Part shown: positions 1-11,123 of the stretch, piece after piece | Layout of the letters: each line of letters opens with the position of its first letter | Numbering within the stretch: the first letter of the stretch is position 1 | NCBI GenBank assembly: GCA_035222895.1 | Contig: JAVYIG010000096.1 | Span: 496,001-560,000 of the forward strand | DNA from: Strongylocentrotus droebachiensis | Lineage: Eukaryota > Echinodermata > Echinoidea > Camarodonta > Strongylocentrotidae | Direction of reading: 5' to 3' | Length of the DNA: 64,000 nucleotides | The notes under the pieces: model-generated | Told to the model about the DNA's origin: nothing | Seen by the model: only the letters and a program-made list of their open reading frames with translations | The model's database searches: none | Program-made: the position numbers and the translations under genes

Positions 1-3000
1 ATTCGTCTTTCTTGGATTTGATTACCATGTCCTCTGCAAAGTTGACAGTCAGGCCTTGACAACCTCCTGATCGTCTAAGATGTGTTGCGTCCTTGGTTGA
101 CGGACCGCCTTGATAGCCATCAAAAACAACCGTTGGCCTTCCATATTTGCTGCTGGCATAATTGACATATAGCTGGCATATGTTGTTGAAAGTGCTCTCA
201 CGTGGCCAAGGAAAACGGTGAAGTAGTGCACCACCATCCAGAACATAATGAACATCACCACTGGGTAGTGTCTGCTCTCGTGTCAGCTCATGTTCAAACA
301 CCTTCCAAAGTGCATCTGCTAGGACTGGTTTGTCGGCCTGTAGGGGGAGACATGATGATTCAAACAGAGCAGGGGGGTGACTGCATAACTCGTAGCTGAA
401 AACTGATGCTAAAGTACCTTCACGTTCCCTACTGACAATGACCAGTCTCTGGAAAAGGAGCTGTGGGTCTACATGAACAGATTCATCGCCGATCTTTACA
501 GCAGTCCTTGCACCTAATGTCACTGCTTGATCACTTCTTTTGAATGAATGTTCATCCACTTTCTTTCCAGCCATGGAGTTCAGTATCTTGTTACCGACGT
601 CTTTGGATTGGTCTACATTTACAGTTTCATCTGCAGTCATTCCATTCGCTATACTGTGCAGAGTAGTGTCTGGACTGAATGGATTACGTTGGCTGAGGTA
701 GTTCAGTATTTCCAGCGTGTCGCTAACATCCCTACTCTGTCTGGCACTTGATACATCTTTGTGTTGCTCACTTGTGAAGAGGTAAGCATTAGTAAGATCT
801 TGCATTGCGGCGTTTACTTCTGCACGTATTGGCATTGACAGAAGCCAAACTGTACGTTGGATTTCGGACATACCACTGCCCCTTGTAAGACCACCACTTG
901 TCTTTAAACTTCTCATTAACACCTGTTCTATGATGAGATCGGTAGACAGTCCTGCCCAGTAGCGATCACTTCTCCTTACTACGTGATACCCTTCTCGGAA
1001 TCTCATGTAGACTTCAGGGTGTGTGTGTGGTAGTTCACGCATCATTTGCAAGTAGACATAGGCAGATTTAGCATACAGGATGTGTCCAGAAGCGGCAAAA
1101 TATGGTAGCATGTCATGGATAGCCTGCAGATGAAGCTCCCAGTTTCCTGTTCTCTCAGCTTTGATAAACTTGCGCAAAATGTCTATCATGTCCATATACT
1201 GCAACCAGAGAACTGCTGTTCGCGTGGTCAAGGTCTCCTTCTTGGCCTTTATTTGCCTAAGAATTTGGTCAATGACTTCAGAGGAACAAATGTCACCCAC
1301 CAATGCTGTGGCAGACAAGAGTCTATCATACAGTTTTTGTGCTTCTCCCAAATCTGTTTCTTTGATATCTTGTTCCTTCATGGTATCTGTTGCAGGTTCA
1401 TTTACGTCTGTGCCACAAGGAAACTGAACTTCAGAAGAATGGTCTCCCCCACGTGCTACTCCATGCACCTCTTCTGGAGGTTGCTGTTCTACATGTGCTG
1501 CATCACAATTGGTTTCAGGAATCTGCTCTTCTTCAATTGCTACATCACAATGAAGATCAGGAAGTTGCTGGTCGTTGGTAGTTGTTCCAGAGGGAACTCC
1601 AGTGGGCTGCTCCCCGAAGTTAGCTACTCCACATGGAACACCTGGGTGTTGATCCTGCTCACTAGGAACTTCCGGAGGTTTCTCCTCGTTAGTTGGCAGT
1701 TGTACGTTATACAAGTCTGCTATCAGCGTGGTATTTAGCGCAGCATCAACGAGGAAATGGCCCCGCACAGCTCTAGAAATTGCTTTTCCACCCAGCATAT
1801 GGCTCACCGAGTTGCTGGCATACACTACTTCAAGAAGTTCCTGGAGTCCTGAGCCCGTCATCAAATGCCCTATACTTCCCAGGAAGCTCATTTCAGTGTG
1901 CAATCCTCCAAGTCTCAGAACGATCTGCTTCAAGTCACTGTCACTTGGCTGGCTCCTGATTATTGTGAGTGCTTTCCACCAAAGCGGCTGATCAAAAGTC
2001 AGAACAGGTGTAGTATTATACTGTTTAGCATGGGCACAGACAAAACGCAGAGTGGAGTAGACACAAGATGGATCACTAGGATTCATGTCAATCATGGGGA
2101 GAAACATAACAGATGACTGTCCAGGGTAGTTGCCCTTGTTTACCATCTGCATCGTTCCGGACCAAGAAGGCCTTGGGGACCGCAGGAGTAAAGATGTCTT
2201 CCACAACACATCAAGGTTTGATGTTTGATCTTCTGTTCCCCAATTCACAATCGGCTGGTAGACCAGAGGTTGTACAGTTGTAGATGCTTTGAAATATTCA
2301 ATGTTGATGCGTCCAACAGCAGCGATGTCCTCAGCGGTTACCGTTTCTCTAGGTACAGGCTTACAGCACTTTGTCCCTGGGGTTTTGGTAGCTATGATGC
2401 CCATTCCGTGGAAAGTACCTGATCCATCAAGAGTGTCGATATTATGGTCGACATTGTCTGCAATATACTGAATGCACTCTCCTGGTTCATAGCCTGGTAG
2501 TTCAGTTCCTTGAGAAACTGCTGCACTTCTTTCATATTTCTTAACCTCTTGATAAGAGCAGGAGAAGCATTGCGCATGCAGTGTGTCGATCAGAAAGCGA
2601 GACGAGAATTGATGATGCATTCGTATTCCAAGTCCAAGCTGGAGAGGAGCAAGGAGAACCCTTGGCCGTATTGCGTGCATTATGGCTTGCCCAATAGACG
2701 CCAGTTTCACATCTACCTTTTTGCCAACAAACATGTTCCTTAATAGCAATTGCAGGGAATCAGGGAGAAATGCAAGTGCAGCAGTGGTAGACGACATTTC
2801 AGCAGGAGTTGGGTAAACGTCACTTGCAATTTTCTTTAACTTGACGTCATTCTTTATGAGCGAGGCAGCAGTCTTTATAATCCTCATTTTCTCCTGCTCT
2901 GGTGTGTTGTCCTTTGGCTGCTTGTGGAATTCATACAGAATAGCACTAACTGTGCTACAAAATGTAACTACATCATGCTTTCCGTTCAGTTCAGTTATAA

Positions 3001-3748
3001 CGATTCTCTCACCAAAGTGCCCCTGTATTTTGTTTTTCATGTATACCACACTGTAGGCCTCGTGATCTGTATCCAGTAAATACTGTTGCATCTTAGTAAC
3101 GAGATCAACTACTGTTGTTTGTTCCTCATCATTTTCCTCCAGGAACTCAACTACTTTTAAGAATGCAGTCAATTTCACCTCCTCTTTAGGTCGGCCAGTT
3201 TTAGCCTTTTTGGAAGTGCTTGTGCTCACAGAGTATACCTTTGGTATTTGTTTGTCAGTTTTAAAGTTCACCATGCATTGTTTATGGTATATAGCATCAG
3301 CTGCGGGAAGATCATTGATAGATGCAAGTCTTCCAGACACAATTTGGGACCAAGTATCATTTCTTTGTATGCATATCTGTGTAACAGAGTCCTGGAATTC
3401 TTTGGTTCTGACAGGGAAAACGTCAAATCCTCGCCTTTTCCCATCATACTTAGCAGGTTGTCCACAGAATATACAGTGCTTTCTGAAATCGAAGGGTGGT
3501 TGGAGTGAACGAAGTCCTATACGTTCTTCTTCAACTTTAACATGTTTTGATGCTACCTCCTTTGCGATTCTATTTGGTTCACAGTAGTTTCGACGGCATT
3601 TCACATGTACAACTTGTCCAGGATGTACATTTATATTGCTTTCACGTTGTTCGCTTGCACGATTCACTCCATCACTGCCTTTAGCTCCTAGCTCAACTGT
3701 AGGCCCTCCATCACTCAATGATTTATTGCAAAAACAACAGCACTCCAT
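1..3748 (-). CDS. Large intronless gene of an uncharacterised multi-copy family (left copy, C-terminus off the window)
   Basis: Reading the minus strand from the ATG at 3748 (protein begins MECCCFC), I found no stop to base 1: 1249 codons without an intron. Visible parts: two CxxC...HxxC sets likely to bind zinc (C4/C7 with H48/C51; C92/C95 with H155/C158); an AT-hook-like KTGRPK near 183-188; a central block near 356-450 with APLQLGLGIRMHHQF and NVDHNIDTLDG; an acidic, proline-rich segment of loose 14-residue repeats near 689-778; and, near the edge, LDGGALLHR (~1168) and VVFDGYQGGPSTKD (~1203). The last two recall the N-terminal part of FEN1/XPG/Asteroid (PIN-like) nucleases. From memory, similar orphan proteins are numerous in echinoderm, cnidarian and mollusc genomes. 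The lack of introns, high copy number and identical second copy suggest a mobile or recently amplified gene. Function is unknown; the nuclease idea is inference. Confidence 0.8.
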   Translation of the reverse strand, partial: MECCCFCNKSLSDGGPTVELGAKGSDGVNRASEQRESNINVHPGQVVHVKCRRNYCEPNRIAKEVASKHVKVEEERIGLRSLQPPFDFRKHCIFCGQPAKYDGKRRGFDVFPVRTKEFQDSVTQICIQRNDTWSQIVSGRLASINDLPAADAIYHKQCMVNFKTDKQIPKVYSVSTSTSKKAKTGRPKEEVKLTAFLKVVEFLEENDEEQTTVVDLVTKMQQYLLDTDHEAYSVVYMKNKIQGHFGERIVITELNGKHDVVTFCSTVSAILYEFHKQPKDNTPEQEKMRIIKTAASLIKNDVKLKKIASDVYPTPAEMSSTTAALAFLPDSLQLLLRNMFVGKKVDVKLASIGQAIMHAIRPRVLLAPLQLGLGIRMHHQFSSRFLIDTLHAQCFSCSYQEVKKYERSAAVSQGTELPGYEPGECIQYIADNVDHNIDTLDGSGTFHGMGIIATKTPGTKCCKPVPRETVTAEDIAAVGRINIEYFKASTTVQPLVYQPIVNWGTEDQTSNLDVLWKTSLLLRSPRPSWSGTMQMVNKGNYPGQSSVMFLPMIDMNPSDPSCVYSTLRFVCAHAKQYNTTPVLTFDQPLWWKALTIIRSQPSDSDLKQIVLRLGGLHTEMSFLGSIGHLMTGSGLQELLEVVYASNSVSHMLGGKAISRAVRGHFLVDAALNTTLIADLYNVQLPTNEEKPPEVPSEQDQHPGVPCGVANFGEQPTGVPSGTTTNDQQLPDLHCDVAIEEEQIPETNCDAAHVEQQPPEEVHGVARGGDHSSEVQFPCGTDVNEPATDTMKEQDIKETDLGEAQKLYDRLLSATALVGDICSSEVIDQILRQIKAKKETLTTRTAVLWLQYMDMIDILRKFIKAERTGNWELHLQAIHDMLPYFAASGHILYAKSAYVYLQMMRELPHTHPEVYMRFREGYHVVRRSDRYWAGLSTDLIIEQVLMRSLKTSGGLTRGSGMSEIQRTVWLLSMPIRAEVNAAMQDLTNAYLFTSEQHKDVSSARQSRDVSDTLEILNYLSQRNPFSPDTTLHSIANGMTADETVNVDQSKDVGNKILNSMAGKKVDEHSFKRSDQAVTLGARTAVKIGDESVHVDPQLLFQRLVIVSREREGTLASVFSYELCSHPPALFESSCLPLQADKPVLADALWKVFEHELTREQTLPSGDVHYVLDGGALLHRFPWPRESTFNNICQLYVNYASSKYGRPTVVFDGYQGGPSTKDATHLRRSGGCQGLTVNFAEDMVIKSKKDE

Positions 3749-5517
3749 GGTATAAATGCTTAATATAAGGCAAATGATATGACATCTAATATACAGTTAA
3801 GATCAATAAAACTTCAGCTGTGAATACTGTACACTTGGAAAAAGTCTATACTCCATTGTTGAACGGGGCTCTGGAGGAGTGTGCCTATTCTAAACTTGGC
3901 AGGTATCTATTCTACAGTTAGATGGTGTATATTGTCCTTTATTCATTTGGAGTAATAATGTCCATTCTATCTAGTTGAACGGTATCTAATACTGCTCTGG
4001 TGGAAGCTTGACTTCTACAGTTGAAGGGTGACTCCTATCCTGCATTTCTATTTGAAGGATGTCCCAAGTTGAAATGAGGGTTTCTATTCTATATAGATGT
4101 AACATGTCTATTCTACAGTTGGGACCTGCATACAATTGAAACAGATAGTAACACAATAATTATATTGGTCATTTATGCAGAAACTAAAAAAATCACAAGA
4201 GCAATTCAGTGACACTAAATTCTTTCTGACATTTGACTAGAATAATAATATTCTTAAAATTATACACAAAACGTATGGGAGAGTGTATGGGAGAGGAACG
4301 ATGCTCACATAATTGTTTTGGGGCTTGACCAACTGACACTGAAATATTAGTAAGGCAGCCTAGTCAAGACCCTCTGATCTAGATCTCAAATCCACCATAC
4401 TTTTCTGTCAAACACATTTGAAGGGCCCAACAGGGCTATCCAATGCCGCCGCTAAGACTAATAAGGCCATGAAGCTAGCGCCATCGCTAGCCGGCCGGCC
4501 AGCGCTAGCATTGGAGCAATCCTTAGTCCTTACATCTTCTACGGCTATAGCTGGCCTAAATCTAATAAAATAGCTAAATTTACCGTTTATCAGACTCATA
4601 ATGTGTTCCTCTGAAATGGTTTATGTCCATGTCAATCCCTGCTACAGCAACTACAGCCCCCGTCATATTGCTGTAGGCACGTGTGTAGGCTTGCCTTTGT
4701 AGCTATCGAGAAAGTTTCTCACCTCTCTAAAGTAAACTGTTGCACTGTGAACAACTTCTAACCAATCCAACGACCATGCGGCTAGGTAAAGCCTCTCCCC
4801 TATACATACATGTACATGTAGCCCTACCAACAGCTCTTGTGTTTGTCGGATACTCATAAGGGCTAGTTTTCTGAATATTTTATTTTTGTTTTTATTTAAT
4901 ACAGTCTAGTTATAGTCTAGTGCATGCATAATGAAATAATATAATCTGCAAAGGGGATAAACTGAACATAAATTACATGTTAGACTGTGTGGGTGTGGGT
5001 GTGGGTGTGAGTGTGCGAAGGGGTTTGTTTGAGGTGTGTGATGTACATGTAGCATATGGGTATTTTAGTTGATTACAAATGTACAGCAGATTACTTTTCC
5101 AACTCTATTAGTGCCACAACAGCTCTACAAGTTGAAACATATGACAAAACCTATGTGTAAATCTTAGTATATTGGCGGCCATTTTGGATTTATGAATGCT
5201 GCGATGCACAATTAAACAAGATGTACTTCTGTATATGATATATACACCATATTACATTCATATAAATGTGAAATGTGTGCTTTAAAGTGCCAAAACAATT
5301 ACCTATGATAAGAAATGCAACTCGATATCGGTGAAAATCTTCGAAAAAGCGGCCATTTTGGATTTATGCAAATTAGGCACACTTCCACTACTTGGATTTT
5401 TTTGGACTTTTAGTATGTCATTTTGGGGACCTTACTGAAATGCATTCCGGTGAAAAAAATTCTATTGCAATTTGTTTGACGTTTACCTAAAAAATGACAC
5501 AATATTCCTAGCCTATA
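2767..5517. repeat. Left arm of a window-scale inverted repeat
   Basis: Bases 2767-5517 equal the reverse complement of 61250-64000, with constant coordinate sum 66767. The stretches I compared by eye (around 3721-3900, 4408-4860 and 5400-5517) are identical, and the predicted peptides from both arms match residue for residue. The arm is cut only by the right window edge, so true length may be greater. Confidence 0.93.
3749..5517 (-). other. 5' flank of the left gene copy, duplicated with it
   Basis: This 1.77-kb AT-rich leader lies upstream of the ATG at 3748 and recurs inverted at 61250-63018 with no gap. It holds a GC palindrome of GCTAGC/GCCGGC words near 4470-4510, a short TG-rich tract near 4990-5010 and two copies of GCGGCCATTTTGGATTTATG near 5177 and 5351. 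Homology with the right copy stops at 5517, probably the 5' boundary of the duplicated unit. I could not identify a promoter. Short ORFs here, such as 4408-4599 and 4663-4857, show no recognisable family. Confidence 0.75.
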
Positions 5518-5647
5518 GTACTACTATTAGAACGTCACATTATCAAGACATTGGCGCTTCCCATATCGTACTGAGAAAATGTACCTCATGCACTTTGGAG
5601 GGGAATCTTGTAGATTAATAGGCAAGAATATAATGTATATCTCAGAA

Positions 5648-7594
5648 CAGGCGCGCCGGAAGCAGTTTGGGATTGGGGGGGGGGGGCAAACATTCCAGGG
5701 GGCTCACCTTCCAGGGGCAGTGACGTAATGAGAAAAAACGTTCGGAAGGGGGGGGGGGGGGGCAGACGAAAAATCTGCATCACCACCTTACCATCTTACA
5801 CGTTACATTTTTCAAAGTGGAGTATTAACGATCAAGAAAGGCGTAAATTGGCGTGGGGTCCAGGGCGTGAGCCTTAGCAGGGGGTCAAGGGGCTGAGCCC
5901 CTTTAGGTATTTAATTACGGTTAGATGAGCATCTAGGTGCCCTCTTTAAGCCATTTACATGTTCCAGGGGGGGGGGGAGAGCCCCCAGAAGCTCAGAAGT
6001 TTTAATATTTAACTACGGTCAGATGAGCATCCAGGGGCCGCCTTAGGGCCCTTGGTGGGGTCCAGGGGGCAGAGCCCCCGAAATCTCAGGGGTTTCAGGT
6101 TTTTAATTACAGTCAGATGAGCATCCAGGGGCCCGCCTTAGGGCCTTTAGTGGGGTCCAGGGGGGCAGAGCCCCCGGAAGCTCAGGGATTTTAGGTATTT
6201 CATTACGGTTAGATGAGCATCCAGAGGCCCTCTTTAAGCCATTGACGTGTTCAAGAAGGGGGGGGGGGGGAGAGCCCCCAGAAGCTCAGATGTTTTAATA
6301 TTTAACTACGGTCAGATGAGCATCCAGGGGCCCGCCTTAGGGCCTTTAGTGGGGTCCAGGGAGCAGAGCCCTCGGAAGCTCAGGGGTTTTAGGTATTAAA
6401 TTACGGTCAGACGAGCATCCAGGGGCACGTCTTGGGGCCCTTGGTGGGGTCCAGGGGGAAGAGTCCCCCGAAGCTCATGGGTTTTAGGTATTTAATTACG
6501 GTCAGATGAGCACCCAGGGGCCCGCCTTAGAGCCCTTGGTGGGGTCCAGAGCCCCTGGAAGCTCGGGGGTTTTAGGTATTCAATTACGGTCAGATGAGCA
6601 TCCAGGGGCCTGCCTAAGAACCCTTGGTGGGGTCCAGGGGGCAGAGCCCTTGGAAGCTCGGGGGTTTTAGGTATTTAATTACGGTCAGATGAGCATCCAG
6701 GGGCCCGCCTTAGGGCCCTTGGTGGGGTCCAGAGGGCGTAACCCCCGGAAGCTCCGGGTTTTTAGGTATTTAAAAACGGTCAGATGAGCATCCAGGGGGC
6801 AGAGCCCCCGGAAGCTCAGGGTTTTTAGGTATTTAATTACGGTCAGATGAGCATTTTTACCTTATTTGTGACATTGGCAGGTCACTTATTTTTCTCCCCG
6901 TCTTTCTTTTTTTCTTCTCTTTAATATACTTTTTCAAAATGTGAGGGGGGGGTGGGGGGGGGGGGGACGCTCGAGCCCAGCCACTTTGCAGACCATGATA
7001 TAAAGGTTTCTAAATAAGCGTATTTTCAGCCCGACTGCGCATTAGGGAATTTCTTATTTTCCAAAAAATGCATAAAAAGGTATGACCTACAAAAAAATAC
7101 CGAAAAATCATGTCATAACAGCAACATTTGCAAATCACTGGTATCGAATAAGAAATACACCCCCCTCATCAGTATGCCAGCGTTCAGGGGCTCATGTCTT
7201 CTCACCCCTAAAACAAAAAAACAGACACGCTTTCCCATTTTCGCACAATATGTCCACGATATGCGCGTATCGCTATTGTAAAGACCTCCGTTGATAAATA
7301 CCGTATAGGTGGCATGCGCAATGTTTATGAAATTTAATTCCTGTGAACTTTCCTTTTCTTTGAATAAAATTGTATATGTGATTTAATTCAGGTTTTTATT
7401 ATTGTTATGTTCTTTTGGGTTAAAAATACAAACCATGTTTACTCCTTTACTGCTTTTTTTTTTTTTTTTTTTGGAGGGGGGGGGGGGGGCGTTTTGGGGG
7501 GGGGGGCAAAAATGCCTTTTGCCCCCCCACTTTTGTGATGGGGGGGGGGGGGCAACTGCCCCCCCTGCCCCCCCCCCCACTTCCGGCGCCTATG
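5648..7594. mobile_element. hAT-like non-autonomous DNA transposon with internal minisatellite
   Basis: The 8-bp direct repeat TCTCAGAA (5640-5647 and 7595-7602) flanks ends that are imperfect inverted repeats: CAGGCGCGCCGGAAG on the left, and CATAGGCGCCGGAAG when the right end is reverse-complemented. An 8-bp target duplication and a CA-starting terminus fit the hAT superfamily. Long G runs lie just inside both ends (5676-5687, 5747-5762 and 7476-7550). No transposase is present. The interior is mostly a 95-bp tandem array. ORFs at 7383-7605 come from the G/C runs and are not genes. Confidence 0.8.
5900..6865. repeat. 95-bp tandem array inside the hAT-like element
   Basis: About eleven copies of a unit containing TTTAATTACGGTCAGATGAG, then CATCCAGGGG, GGGTCCAGGGGGCAGAG and CCCCCGGAAGCTCAG. 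Copies start near 5910, 6006, 6101, 6197, 6301, 6395, 6490, 6575, 6670, 6768 and 6833. Units vary by small indels and G-run length. The unit contains GGAAGCTC, echoing the GGAAG at the element's ends. Confidence 0.9.
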
Positions 7595-7602
7595 TCTCAG
7601 AA

Positions 7603-7936
7603 TAAGCAAAGTTATTTCTTGGGGTTTCGGTTTCTTGACGGTTTTAGAGCTTTTTTTTCACATCAGTTTTTGTCTGTTCTTGACAACCATACCAACCGCA
7701 ACGAAAACGAAGCGACAACGCAACGCGAGGTAAGCGTGATGTACATTTTGTAATATTTATATTTTGGGGCGCTTTTACTCGTTTTTGTGTTGTTTTTCAT
7801 TTGCTATTTATGAAGGTATGAATGAGGAGTTTATTGTTATGTTATCATGCATTTCCAAGGCTCTAACGTGGCGAAAGTTTTAATCACAATCGTATTTTAG
7901 TCCCACACGTAGATATTGACGTCTGTTAGTAGAGTA
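7603..7936. other. Short unannotated spacer between two elements
   Basis: A 334-bp AT-rich stretch between the hAT-like element and the foldback element. I see no gene, inverted repeat or tandem structure. Confidence 0.5.
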
Positions 7937-8872
7937 GCTAACTCGGCCCACGGGACTACTCGGCCCAGCTGGAAAAACTGGGCCGAGATGTCCCGACCTG
8001 ATTAATCGATCGAGAGATACCAATGTGTATATGTTTGTACTCTTTGTGACTTAATAATGCCCTTTCCAACCAAAATCTTTAATGGAATTGTGTTAAATGA
8101 TACTAATGAAGACAATCTATAACTTATCTTTAGGTAAAATGACAAAAAAATGACATTTCGGACAATTTACTCACAGCTCGCAATCCCCATTGCCGCACGT
8201 ACATTAAATGTGCGTTATATCTACTCGGACCACTGAAATTCGAGCAGTGTTTTTGTCGGTAAATCACTGCAAAAATATCATTTTTATCTCGTATGAAGGT
8301 CTATTTTTTATTCCTGACACAAATTTCATTATTGAGAAGTCGAATATAGTACATTTTAGACGAGATGGTTGATGTTTGTTCACATTCTTTCGTCCTGGCC
8401 GTAAATTAGCAGACTACTGCCTAGTGCTACCGCAGCAGCTCAGCTCAGTGTGCAGCTAGCCGTACAGCGCCGCCGGCCGGGTCGGCGGGGGAATTCAGAC
8501 TCTGCGCCCGTACCGGGCCGCTGCACTGCATTTCGCATGGTTGTACTGCCCAATTTGATCGAGTGATGTGAGTATAACTAATCAAACTTGATCTATATCT
8601 ACTGTATTATCATTATTTATTCCGAGTAGAATATCCAATTTGATTTAGGGAGTAAACTAGACCTAGATCTATATCTAAATCATTATCATATACTAGATTA
8701 GTCATTCAGAGTAGAATATTCGATTAATGAAGGAATGGAATTTTTCTTTTTCATAATCAGATAATCATATTTTACTCCTAAAAGTTAAAGACTTGATAAA
8801 TAGCTAGATCTTTCGTAAGGGCCTAGCCTAGTACTGTAAGAGAAGTGAGCTGAAGAATCGCCTTCTTCTTTT
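7937..8872 (+). repeat. Left terminal inverted repeat of the foldback element
   Basis: About 936 bp, reverse complement of 15203-16138. Its outer end folds on itself: CTCGGCCCAGCTGG, AAAA, then CTGGGCCGAG (7957-7985). A GC-rich core at 8440-8530 (GCCGCCGGCCGGGTCGGCGG) is shared by both arms and carries most of the small differences, near 8490-8515. Confidence 0.88.
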
Positions 8873-8875
8873 ATT

Positions 8876-8965
8876 TTGGAGGGGCAGGCGCGTAGCCAGG
8901 GGGGGGCAGTGGGGGCGGTCGCCCCCCCCCCCCGCCAAAAAAAAAAAAGAGAAAAAAAAAGAAAA
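8876..8965. repeat. G/C-run hairpin followed by an A-rich tract
   Basis: GGCGCGTAGCCAGGGGGGGG, then GGTCGCCCCCCCCCC, then an A/G tract. This resembles the subterminal G/C hairpins of the hAT-like elements at 5648 and 56660, and may be a remnant of such an end built into the foldback. No matching partner end with a target duplication was found. Confidence 0.55.
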
Positions 8966-8984
8966 AAGAAAGAGGACGTGGGAA

Positions 8985-9370
8985 GAAAAAGGATTAAGAG
9001 TCGAGAACGGTACAACGAATCTTCTTTCTCTAATTATTTAATGAAACATCAAAGCTTCCGCGCTTTGCGCGGGAAGGGGGGACGGAACTGAATTCAGATA
9101 AGGATTAAGAGTCGAGAACGGTACAACGAATCGTCTTCTTTCTCTAATAATTTATGAAACGTCAACGCTTCCACGCTTCGCGCGGGAGCGGGGAAACTGA
9201 ATTCAGACAAGGATTTACAGTCGAGAACGGTAAAACAAATCGTCTTCTTTCTCTAAAAATGTAATAAAACGTCAAAGCTTCCGCGCTTTGCGCGAGAGGG
9301 AGGGGGGGGGGGGACTGAATTCAAACGAGGTTTAAGAGTCGAGGACGATATAACGAATCGTCTTCTTTCT
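8985..9370. repeat. 112-bp tandem array, about 3.5 copies
   Basis: Units begin AAGGATTAAGAGTCGAGAAC near 8990, 9102, 9211 and 9327. They contain GAATCGTCTTCTTTCTCT and the small palindrome-like CGCGCTTTGCGCGGGA, and end in a G-rich stretch of variable length. Confidence 0.85.
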
Positions 9371-9373
9371 TTG

Positions 9374-11115
9374 ATGAGAGGGATGGAGACGAGAGGGATT
9401 GGTGAGGGATGGAGATGATGAGAGGGAAGGAGACAATGTTGATGATGTAAGGGATGAAGACGCTGTTGATGAGAGGGATTGGTGAGGGATGGAGACGGTG
9501 TGAGGAATGAAGATGATGAGAGGGATGGAGACGAGAGGGATGGAGATGATGAGAGGGATGAAGATGATGAGAGGGATGGAGATGATGAGAGGGATGGAGA
9601 TGATGAGAGGGATGGAGACGATGAGAGGGATGGAGACGATGGAGGGATGGAGATGATGAGAGGGAAGGAGACAATGTTGATGATGTAAGGGATGAAGACG
9701 CTGTTGATGAGAGGGATTGGTGAGGGATGGAGACGGTGTGAGGAATGAAGATGGTGAGAGGGATGGAGATGATGAGAGGGATTGAGATGATGAGAGGGAT
9801 GGAGATGATGAGAGGGATGGAGATGATGAGAGGGATGGAGATGATGAGAGGGATTGAGATGATGAGAGGGATGGAGATGATGAGAGGGATGGAGACGGTG
9901 AGAGGGATGGAGATGATGAGAGGGATGGAGATGATGAGAGGGATTGAAATGATGAGAGGGATGGAGATGATGAGAGGGATTGAGATGATGAGAGGGATGG
10001 AGATGATGAGAGGAATTGAGATGATGAGAGGGATGGAGATGATGAGAGGGATGGAGATGATGAGAGGGATTGAGATGATGAGAGGGATGGAGATGATGAG
10101 AGGGATGGAGATGATGAGAGGGATGGAGATGATGAGAGGGATGGAGACGGTGAGAGGGATGGAGATGATGAGAGGGATGGAGATGATGAGAGGGATTGAA
10201 ATGATGAGAGGGATGGAGATGATGAGAGGGATAGAGATGATGAGAGGGATGGAGATGATGAGAGGGATAGAGATGATGAGAGGGATGGAGATGAGAGGAA
10301 TTGAGATGATGAGAGGGATGGAAATGATGAGAGGGATGGAGATGATGAGAGGGATAGAGATGATGAGAGGGATGGAGATGAGAGGAATTGAGATGATGAG
10401 AGGGATGGAGATGATGAGAGGGATGGAGATGATGAGAGGGAAGGAGACAATGTTGATGATGTAAGGGATGAAGACGCTGTTGATGAGAGGGATTGGTGAG
10501 GGATGGAGACGGTGTGAGGAATGAAGATGGTGAGAGGGATGGAGATGATGAGAGGGATGGAGATGATGAGAGGGATGGACATGATGAGAGGGATGGAGAG
10601 GGATGGAGATGATGAGAGGGATTGGTGAGGGATGGAGATGATGAGAGGAATGGAGACGATATTGATAATGAAAGGGATGGAGACAATGTGAGGGATGGAG
10701 ATGATGAGAGGGATGAAGATGATGAGAGGGATGGAGATGGTGAGAGGGATGGACATGATGGGAGGGATGGAGACAGTGTGAGGGATGAAGATGATGGGAG
10801 GGATGGAGATGGTGACAAGATGGTGAGAGGGATGGAGACGATGAGAGGGATGGAGACGGGAGGGATGGAGACGTCTCCATCCCTCTAATCATCAATATCG
10901 TCTTCATCCCTTACATCATCAAAATTGTCTCCATTCCTCTCATCATCTCCAATTTTCCATCCCTCACATTGTCTCCATCCCTCTCATCATCTCCATCCCT
11001 CACATTGTCTCTATCCCTTTCATTATCAATATCGTCTCCATTCCTCTCATCATCTCCATCCCTCACCAATCCCTTTCATCATCTCTATCCCTTACATCAT
11101 TAACATTGTCTCCAT
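9374..11115. repeat. 18-bp minisatellite that reverses strand
   Basis: Tandem GATGATGAGAGGGATGGA on the plus strand to 10872, then its reverse complement to about 11115. The switch point is a perfect 24-bp palindrome (10861-10884, centre GAGACGTCTC). Variant units mirror each other across it: the arm near 10629-10710, with GATATTGATAATGAAAGG, pairs with 11010-11075. A higher-order block around 9440-9500 (GACAATGTTGATGATG...GACGCTGTTGATGAG) recurs near 9670-9720 and 10445-10490. Long ORFs of 470-530 codons in several frames come from the repeat and are not genes. Confidence 0.93.
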
Positions 11116-11123
11116 TATGTATT

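Noticed and set aside
9253-10907. Three overlapping minus-strand ORFs of 474-528 codons (Ser/Pro/His/Leu-rich) and a 239-codon plus ORF (MRGMEM repeats)
   Set aside because: All are translations of the 18-bp minisatellite, open in several frames at once because the unit is a multiple of three and lacks stops. No domain or non-repetitive sequence.
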